Source: Providencia vermicola
GTDB lineage: Bacteria > Pseudomonadota > Gammaproteobacteria > Enterobacterales > Enterobacteriaceae
Assembly (NCBI RefSeq): GCF_010748935.1
Contig: NZ_CP048796.1
Location: forward strand, 2,173,001 to 2,237,000
Direction: 5' to 3'
DNA: 64,000 nt
Positions 59,135 to 64,000 of this stretch are shown piece after piece. The notes under the pieces were generated by a model, which ran no database searches, was not told the origin of the DNA, and was given only the letters and a program-made list of their open reading frames with translations. Made by a program: the position numbers and the translations under genes. Position 1 is the stretch's first letter, and each line of letters begins with the position of its first letter.

Positions 59135-59424
59135 AAGTTAGCCCCATAAAAAAAATAATTGGTTGCGTCTGGCGTTTTATCAGGTAGAGTGTGTGCTTTT
59201 CGTTAGCCATAATTAGTTATTATACGGCTAAAATCAGTCAGCTAGCACACTTTGTATTCTTTTTAGCATAGCGTGATTGGTCTGGTAGTTTTTGCTTAAA
59301 CGCAAACTATTTAAAGAAATTATATTGATATATTGCAATTGTGCCGCAATATAAAAAAGAGATTTTCATTTTGTGCATTTTAATGTAGAAATGCGCCATT
59401 GTAGAAATTTAGGTAAAGGTAAAT

Positions 59425-62019
59425 ATGGGTAAAGCTCTTGTTATCGTGGAGTCCCCGGCAAAAGCCAAAACGATCAATAAGTATCTTGGCAGTGGCTACG
59501 TTGTAAAAAGCAGCGTCGGCCACATTCGCGATCTGCCGAAAAGCGGGTCCGGCTCACAAAAGAGTACAGGCTCATCTACCGACAAAACTAAAAAGGTTAA
59601 AAAAGACCCTCAAACAGCGCTTGTGAAACGTATGGGGGTTGATCCTTACCATGGTTGGAAGGCGAATTACCAGATATTGCCAGGTAAGGAAAAAGTCGTT
59701 TCTGAATTACAAGCGTTAGCGGAAGATGCAGATCATGTCTATCTTGCGACGGACCTTGACCGTGAAGGGGAAGCAATTGCATGGCATTTACGCGAAGTGA
59801 TTGGAGGCGATGATTCTCGCTTCAGTCGTGTCGTGTTCAATGAAATTACTAAAAATGCGATTACTCAAGCATTTGAAAACCCAGGTGAGTTAAACATTGA
59901 CAGGGTCAATGCTCAACAAGCACGCCGTTTTATGGATCGTGTTGTGGGTTATATGGTATCGCCTTTATTGTGGAAAAAAGTTGCGCGTGGTTTATCCGCG
60001 GGGCGTGTGCAATCCGTTGCGGTACGTTTGATTGTTGAACGTGAACGTGAAATTAAAGCGTTTGTGCCGGAAGAGTATTGGGAGCTTCATGCAGATCTTG
60101 CTGACAAAAATATTGCAGCATTACGTATGGAAGTCACACACCAATTAGGTAAACCTTTCAAGCCAGTTACAAAAGCTCAGACCGAAGCGGCGGTGAGCGT
60201 GCTTGAAAAAGCTCGTTTCCAAGTTGTTGATCGTGAAGATCGACCAACGTCAAGTAAACCAAGCGCACCTTTTATCACATCGACATTACAACAGGCGGCA
60301 AGTACTCGCCTAGGTTTCGGTGTGAAAAAAACCATGATGATGGCTCAGCGTCTTTATGAAGCGGGTTATATCACTTATATGCGTACTGACTCAACGAACT
60401 TGAGCCAAGACGCAATCAATATGGCGCGTGGTTACATCAATGACAATTTTGGTGAGAAATATTTACCAAAAGAAGCTAACGTTTACACGAGCAAAGATAA
60501 TTCGCAGGAAGCTCACGAAGCAATTCGTCCGTCAAGTGTTGATGTCTTAACTGATTCACTAAAAGACATGGAAGCTGATGCGAAAAAACTTTACCAGTTG
60601 ATTTGGAATCAATTTGTGGCTTGTCAGATGACACCTGCAAAATATGATTCGACGACATTAACGGTGAAAGCGGGTGATTTTGAGCTAAAAGCCAAAGGGC
60701 GTACTTTGCGTTTCGATGGTTGGACGCGTGTCATGCCTGCTCTGCGTAAAAACGATGAAGATAAAACATTGCCACCAATTCAGGTGGGCTCTGAATTGTC
60801 ACTCGTTGAACTGCTACCAAGTCAGCACTTTACTAAGCCTCCAGCACGTTTTAGTGAAGCCTCTTTGGTTAAAGAGCTTGAGAAACGTGGCATTGGTCGC
60901 CCATCAACTTATGCGGCAATTATCTCGACTATTCAAGATAGGGGTTACGTTAAAGTTGAAAACCGCCGTTTCTATGCAGAAAAAATGGGTGAAATCGTCA
61001 CTGATAGATTGGAAGAAAACTTTAACGATCTGATGAACTACGATTTCACGGCACGTATGGAAAATCAACTTGACCATATTGCTAACCATGAAGCTGAATG
61101 GAAAGCCGTGTTAGATGAATTCTTCTCTGACTTTAGCAAGCAGTTGGATATTGCAGAGAAAGAGCCTGAAGAAGGTGGAATGCGTACTAACCCAATGGTG
61201 ATCACATCAATTACTTGTCCTGATTGTGAACGTCATATGGGAATTCGTACTGCATCAACCGGTGTATTCCTTGGTTGTGAAGGCTACGCGCTTCCACCAA
61301 AAGAACGTTGTAAGAAAACCATCAATTTGATACCTGAACATGAAGTATTGAATATACTTGAGGGTGATGATGCGGAAACTAATGCGTTACGTGCTAAGCG
61401 CCGTTGCCCGAAATGTGGCACAGCGATGGATAGCTACTTGATTGATAATCAACGTAAATTGCATGTTTGCGGTAATAACCCAGCCTGTGAAGGTTATGAG
61501 ATTGAAGAGGGTGAATTCCGTATTAAAGGCTATGATGGCCCTGTCATTGAATGTGACAAATGTGGTTCTGAAATGCACCTAAAAACAGGGCGCTTTGGGC
61601 CTTATATGGGATGCACAAATGAAGAGTGTAAAAACACGCGTAAGATCTTAAAAAATGGTGAGATTGCACCACCAAAAGAAGATCCGGTTCCATTGCCTGA
61701 ATTGCCATGTGAGAAATCAGACGCTTATTTTGTATTGCGTGATGGTGCTGCTGGGGTATTTCTTGCGGCAAACACGTTCCCTAAATCGCGTGAAACTCGA
61801 GCACCTTTGGTGGAAGAACTGCAACGCTTCAAGGACCGATTACCTGAAAAGCTAAAATATTTAGCAGATGCGCCAGCGCAAGACCCAGAAGGTAATCCAA
61901 CAGTGGTACGTTTTAGCCGTAAAACCAAGCAACAATATGTCTCTTCTGAGAAAAATGGCAAAGCGACGGGTTGGAGTGCATTTTTTGTAGACGGTAAATG
62001 GGAAGCAAAAGAGAAGTAA
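59425..62019 (+). CDS. topA: DNA topoisomerase I TopA
   Basis: Relaxes negative supercoils, in balance with gyrase. The toprim domain holds [18 protein letters not shown] and [15 protein letters not shown]. The active-site tyrosine is Y318 in [13 protein letters not shown]. Three C-terminal tetracysteine zinc ribbons begin at [16 protein letters not shown] and CDKCGSEM. The final segment ends [12 protein letters not shown]. It has 864 aa, the usual length. AGGTAAA precedes the ATG. cysB, the next gene in E. coli, is absent. Confidence 0.98.
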   Translation: MGKALVIVESPAKAKTINKYLGSGYVVKSSVGHIRDLPKSGSGSQKSTGSSTDKTKKVKKDPQTALVKRMGVDPYHGWKANYQILPGKEKVVSELQALAEDADHVYLATDLDREGEAIAWHLREVIGGDDSRFSRVVFNEITKNAITQAFENPGELNIDRVNAQQARRFMDRVVGYMVSPLLWKKVARGLSAGRVQSVAVRLIVEREREIKAFVPEEYWELHADLADKNIAALRMEVTHQLGKPFKPVTKAQTEAAVSVLEKARFQVVDREDRPTSSKPSAPFITSTLQQAASTRLGFGVKKTMMMAQRLYEAGYITYMRTDSTNLSQDAINMARGYINDNFGEKYLPKEANVYTSKDNSQEAHEAIRPSSVDVLTDSLKDMEADAKKLYQLIWNQFVACQMTPAKYDSTTLTVKAGDFELKAKGRTLRFDGWTRVMPALRKNDEDKTLPPIQVGSELSLVELLPSQHFTKPPARFSEASLVKELEKRGIGRPSTYAAIISTIQDRGYVKVENRRFYAEKMGEIVTDRLEENFNDLMNYDFTARMENQLDHIANHEAEWKAVLDEFFSDFSKQLDIAEKEPEEGGMRTNPMVITSITCPDCERHMGIRTASTGVFLGCEGYALPPKERCKKTINLIPEHEVLNILEGDDAETNALRAKRRCPKCGTAMDSYLIDNQRKLHVCGNNPACEGYEIEEGEFRIKGYDGPVIECDKCGSEMHLKTGRFGPYMGCTNEECKNTRKILKNGEIAPPKEDPVPLPELPCEKSDAYFVLRDGAAGVFLAANTFPKSRETRAPLVEELQRFKDRLPEKLKYLADAPAQDPEGNPTVVRFSRKTKQQYVSSEKNGKATGWSAFFVDGKWEAKEK

Positions 62020-62047
62020 CATTCTTTATATTGCCCCTCTAAAAGCC

Positions 62048-62078
62048 AAAGGCGATAGACGATTCTATCGCCTTTTTC
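62048..62078 (+). terminator. Terminator after topA
   Basis: AAAGGCGATAGA (62048-62059) pairs with TCTATCGCCTTT (62064-62075), then TTCTC. The A-rich left flank and T-rich right flank suit termination. Confidence 0.9.
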
Positions 62079-62386
62079 TCTGTAAGAACTCAAATAATTT
62101 TCAGGGGTGACATAGGGTTCATCCTCTCTCCCTGAAATCCCATCTTTGATGAACGGTTTATTATCTTTATCACTTTTCAGGCGCAGTCTTAAAAATGCGT
62201 ATATTTAGGTTAAGTGTTGATTTATGTGGCTAACCGCAAAGCAATATGATGCGGGTTTGCTATGCTGATAAATAGCGAATATCAATAGTTATCAGTTTAT
62301 TGATATTTATCCGCTTTTTAGCAACAAACGCAATAATCAATGTAACGATATAAACGTATAAAAATAGACCCACGACTGGAGGTAGA
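62079..62386. other. Intergenic region topA-sodC
   Basis: About 308 bp. A stem TTTCAGGG (62099-62106) / CCCTGAAA (62130-62137) with a 23-nt loop is present. The region right of it is AT-rich and should carry the sodC promoter; GGAGG lies just before the sodC start. Confidence 0.4.
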
Positions 62387-62911
62387 ATGAAATTAAAAAT
62401 GTGTTTACTCGCTGGTTTACTCACCGCTTTTGCAGCTAACGCAGCGGAAAAAACAGTAGTCTTGAAAGAAGCAACTCCACAAGGTGAAGGTAAAGCCATT
62501 GGTGAGGTTGTTATTTCCGAAACGGATTATGGGTTACTGTTCTCACCAAAATTAACAGGCCTACAAGGCGGGGTTCATGGCTTCCATATTCATGAAAACC
62601 CAAGCTGTGAAGCTGGCGAAAAAGAAGGTAAAACAGTGCCTGCATTAAAAGCGGGTGGGCATATGGATCCAGCGAAAACCGGCGTTCACAAAGGCCCTTA
62701 TGATAAAACAGGTCACTTAGGTGATTTACCTGGTCTAGTTGTTGATGCTAAAGGTAATGCGGATTATGCCGTATTAGCGCCACGCTTAAAAACACTCAAA
62801 GACGTTGAAAACCGTGCTCTAATGGTGCACGTTGGCGGGGATAATTACTCTGACCATCCGGAAGCGCTAGGGGGTGGTGGAGCTCGTATGGCGTGCGGTG
62901 TTATTAAATAA
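62387..62911 (+). CDS. sodC: Periplasmic copper/zinc superoxide dismutase SodC
   Basis: Dismutates superoxide in the periplasm. A signal peptide (MKLKMCLLAGLLTAFAANA) is cleaved before AEKT. Copper and zinc histidines are in HGFHIHENPSC, GGHMDP, TGHLGDLPGL and MVHVGGDNYSDHP. The disulfide cysteines are in PSCEAG and MACGVIK. The length of 174 aa is typical of the bacterial enzyme. GGAGG lies upstream. A LexA-type box begins 3 bp after the stop codon. Confidence 0.97.
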   Translation: MKLKMCLLAGLLTAFAANAAEKTVVLKEATPQGEGKAIGEVVISETDYGLLFSPKLTGLQGGVHGFHIHENPSCEAGEKEGKTVPALKAGGHMDPAKTGVHKGPYDKTGHLGDLPGLVVDAKGNADYAVLAPRLKTLKDVENRALMVHVGGDNYSDHPEALGGGGARMACGVIK

Positions 62912-62913
62912 TA

Positions 62914-62929
62914 CTGTATGTAAATACAG
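62914..62929. promoter_or_regulatory. LexA (SOS) box 1
   Basis: CTGTATGTAAATACAG fits CTG-N10-CAG. With flanks (TA before, TT after) it matches 17 of 20 positions of the E. coli consensus TACTGTATATATATACAGTA. It lies 3 bp after the sodC stop. Confidence 0.75.
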
Positions 62930-63055
62930 TTATTAGGGAAACCCGACCAAAAATCAATCTTACTATGAGGCTTTGAGTTATTCAGGGCCTTTAATTTATT
63001 GAAAATAAATAATTTATTTTTACTAAGAGAAGGGTGATGCTGAATTCATGGATGG
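62914..63055. repeat. 142-bp tandem repeat, copy 1
   Basis: The first of two head-to-tail units. It starts with CTGTATGTAAATACAG and contains, at fixed offsets, CCCGACCAAAAATCAATC, the 19-bp palindrome AAAATAAATAATTTATTTT, and AAGAGAAGGGTGATGCTG. It differs from copy 2 at 15 of 142 positions (about 89% identity) with no gap. Confidence 0.93.
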
Positions 63056-63071
63056 CTGTATAAATATACAG
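63056..63071. promoter_or_regulatory. LexA (SOS) box 2
   Basis: CTGTATAAATATACAG fits CTG-N10-CAG and matches 16 of 20 consensus positions with flanks. On the minus strand TTGGTC, 18 nt and TATATT form a candidate promoter whose -10 box (complement of 63063-63068) lies inside this operator. Confidence 0.75.
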
Positions 63072-63197
63072 TTATTGATAAAACCCGACCAAAAATCAAT
63101 CTTACTATGAGGCTCTGAGGTATTCAGGGACTTTAATTTATTGAAAATAAATAATTTATTTTTATTAAGAGAAGGTTGATGCTGAATTCATGGGTAA
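63056..63197. repeat. 142-bp tandem repeat, copy 2
   Basis: The second unit, directly abutting copy 1. The LexA-type box, the AT palindrome and the Shine-Dalgarno-like AGAAGG with the following ATG are all conserved. The end is followed by the first 16 bp of a third unit. Confidence 0.93.
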
Positions 63198-63213
63198 CTG
63201 TATAAATATACAG
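63198..63213. promoter_or_regulatory. LexA (SOS) box 3, start of a truncated third repeat unit
   Basis: CTGTATAAATATACAG, identical to box 2 and exactly 142 bp from it. On the plus strand TTGATG (63176-63181), 19 nt and TATAAA (63201-63206) could be promoter boxes overlapping it. After position 63213 the repeat unit is lost. Confidence 0.75.
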
Positions 63214-63233
63214 CTACCTGTATTTGTCAGAAC

Positions 63234-63266
63234 TAACAAAGGCACTCATTGCTAGCGCCTTTGTTA
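63234..63266 (-). terminator. Hairpin after the M13 peptidase gene
   Basis: TAACAAAGGC (63234-63243) pairs with GCCTTTGTTA (63257-63266), 8 bp after the stop. The minus-strand tail GTTCTGACAAATA is not very U-rich. Confidence 0.65.
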
Positions 63267-63274
63267 ATGGTTAA

Positions 63275-64000
63275 TTACCAAATACGGATACGCTGTTCTG
63301 GCTCAAGATATAATTTGTTATCTTTATCAACAGAGAATGTTTGATACCATTCATCCATATTTCGTACGACACCATTCGCTCTGAATTGGTTTGGGCTATG
63401 CGGGTCGGTTAAGATTTTGTTTCGTTCAGATTCTTTATTTGACAGTTCTTGCCAAGTTCTTGCCCAAGAAATGAAGAAACGTTGTAATCCCGTTGTGCCA
63501 TCAATAATAGGTGCTTCACCATTTGGGTAATTCTCTTTGACGAATTGCTTATACGCGCTCAGCGCGATATTAAGGCCGCCCAAATCACCAATATTTTCCC
63601 CTAATGTGAGTTGACCATTCACTTTTTGGCCATCGACACGAAAGCCATCATATTGCTCAACTAATTTATCAGTTTTCTGCTTGAAGTGTTGTTTTGAAGC
63701 ATCACTCCACCAGTTACGAAGTTGCCCTGTACCATCATATAAGCTTCCTTGATCATCGAACCCATGGCCCATTTCATGGCCGATGACAGCGCCAATAGCG
63801 CCGTAGTTATAAGCAGGGTCAACATTAGGGTCAAAGAATGGCGCCTGCAAAATTGCGGCAGGGAATACAATCTCATTTTGAACAGGATTAAAATACGCAT
63901 TAATGGTTTGAGGTGTCATTCCCCATTCCCATTGACGAACCGGTTGTCCTATTTTGCTCATGTTATCCTGATAGGACCAATTCAAGACTTGCTTATAGTT
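63275..64000 (-). CDS. M13 family zinc metallopeptidase (PepO/neprilysin-like), C-terminal part
   Basis: The frame is open to the window edge (NYKQVLNWSYQDN at the start), so the gene is cut off, with its N-terminal two thirds outside. The zinc motif HExxH is seen as VIGHEMGHGFDDQG, the third ligand region is LGENIGDLGGL, and NAYFNPVQNEIVFPAAILQ is the substrate-strand motif before it. The final tryptophan (RIRIW) is typical of the family, as in neprilysin. Such enzymes degrade oligopeptides and are often periplasmic lipoproteins; the signal peptide is out of view. Confidence 0.92.
   Translation of the reverse strand, partial: NYKQVLNWSYQDNMSKIGQPVRQWEWGMTPQTINAYFNPVQNEIVFPAAILQAPFFDPNVDPAYNYGAIGAVIGHEMGHGFDDQGSLYDGTGQLRNWWSDASKQHFKQKTDKLVEQYDGFRVDGQKVNGQLTLGENIGDLGGLNIALSAYKQFVKENYPNGEAPIIDGTTGLQRFFISWARTWQELSNKESERNKILTDPHSPNQFRANGVVRNMDEWYQTFSVDKDNKLYLEPEQRIRIW

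Noticed and set aside
62914-63213. CRISPR array or ERIC/REP element
   Set aside because: There are only two full units of 142 bp without spacers, and the sequence does not resemble the ERIC or REP consensus as I know them.

Overview
The window looks like the chromosome of an AT-rich member of the Enterobacterales, most likely Morganellaceae and probably Providencia. This rests on my reading of the proteins: nearly all are clear orthologues of Escherichia coli proteins, but with lower-GC codon use, a trp operon in which trpG and trpD are separate, and several E. coli neighbours missing (ycgB, yeaE, rssA, kch, yciI, yciE/F/G, yciQ, cysB). No phage, insertion sequence, CRISPR array or rRNA operon was seen. 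One tRNA gene (tRNA-Tyr) is present.

Layout. 1-3.1 kb: end of fadR, then dadA-dadX (D-amino-acid and alanine catabolism). 3.2-7.3 kb: mipA, yeaD, gapA, msrB, yeaC. 7.3-8.0 kb: a gene-poor stretch with two Fur-like sites and an orphan terminator. 8.0-16.5 kb: pncA-ansA, sppA, ydjA-selD-topB, xthA. 16.5-17.9 kb: an AT-rich stretch with a LysR-type regulator that abuts tRNA-Tyr. 18-27.8 kb: purU, ychJ, rssB, galU, hns, tdk, adhE, ychE. 28.4-35.7 kb: a duplicated oppA followed by oppBCDF. 35.7-45 kb: yciU-cls, yciY, tonB, yciA, a Pmp3-like peptide, yciB, a SulP transporter, yciC, ompW and a BON lipoprotein. 45.2-52.2 kb: the complete trp operon with leader peptide, attenuator and operator (trpL-E-G-D-CF-B-A). 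52.2-62 kb: rnm, yciO, rluB, an unrecognised lipoprotein, yciK-btuR, sohB, yciN, topA. 62.4-64 kb: sodC, a tandem repeat, and the C-terminal part of an M13 zinc metallopeptidase that runs off the window.

How the genes work together. Most are housekeeping or stress genes: peptide import (Opp) and tryptophan synthesis, central and fermentative metabolism (GapA, AdhE, DadAX), DNA topology and repair (TopA, TopB, XthA), global regulation (H-NS, RssB), and the cell envelope (OmpW, MipA, TonB, SppA, SohB, ClsA). Regulatory sites read directly from the DNA include a perfect CRP palindrome between gapA and msrB, a perfect FNR palindrome before ompW, a TrpR operator overlapping the trp promoter, and Rho-independent terminators after most transcription units.

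The most unusual element lies between the convergent genes sodC and the M13 peptidase. It is two tandem copies of a 142-bp unit, about 89% identical without gaps, plus the first 16 bp of a third. Each unit begins with a near-consensus LexA (SOS) box, so three LexA boxes sit exactly 142 bp apart with no recognised gene downstream. This could be an SOS-controlled small-RNA or micropeptide locus and is the best candidate here for something undescribed.
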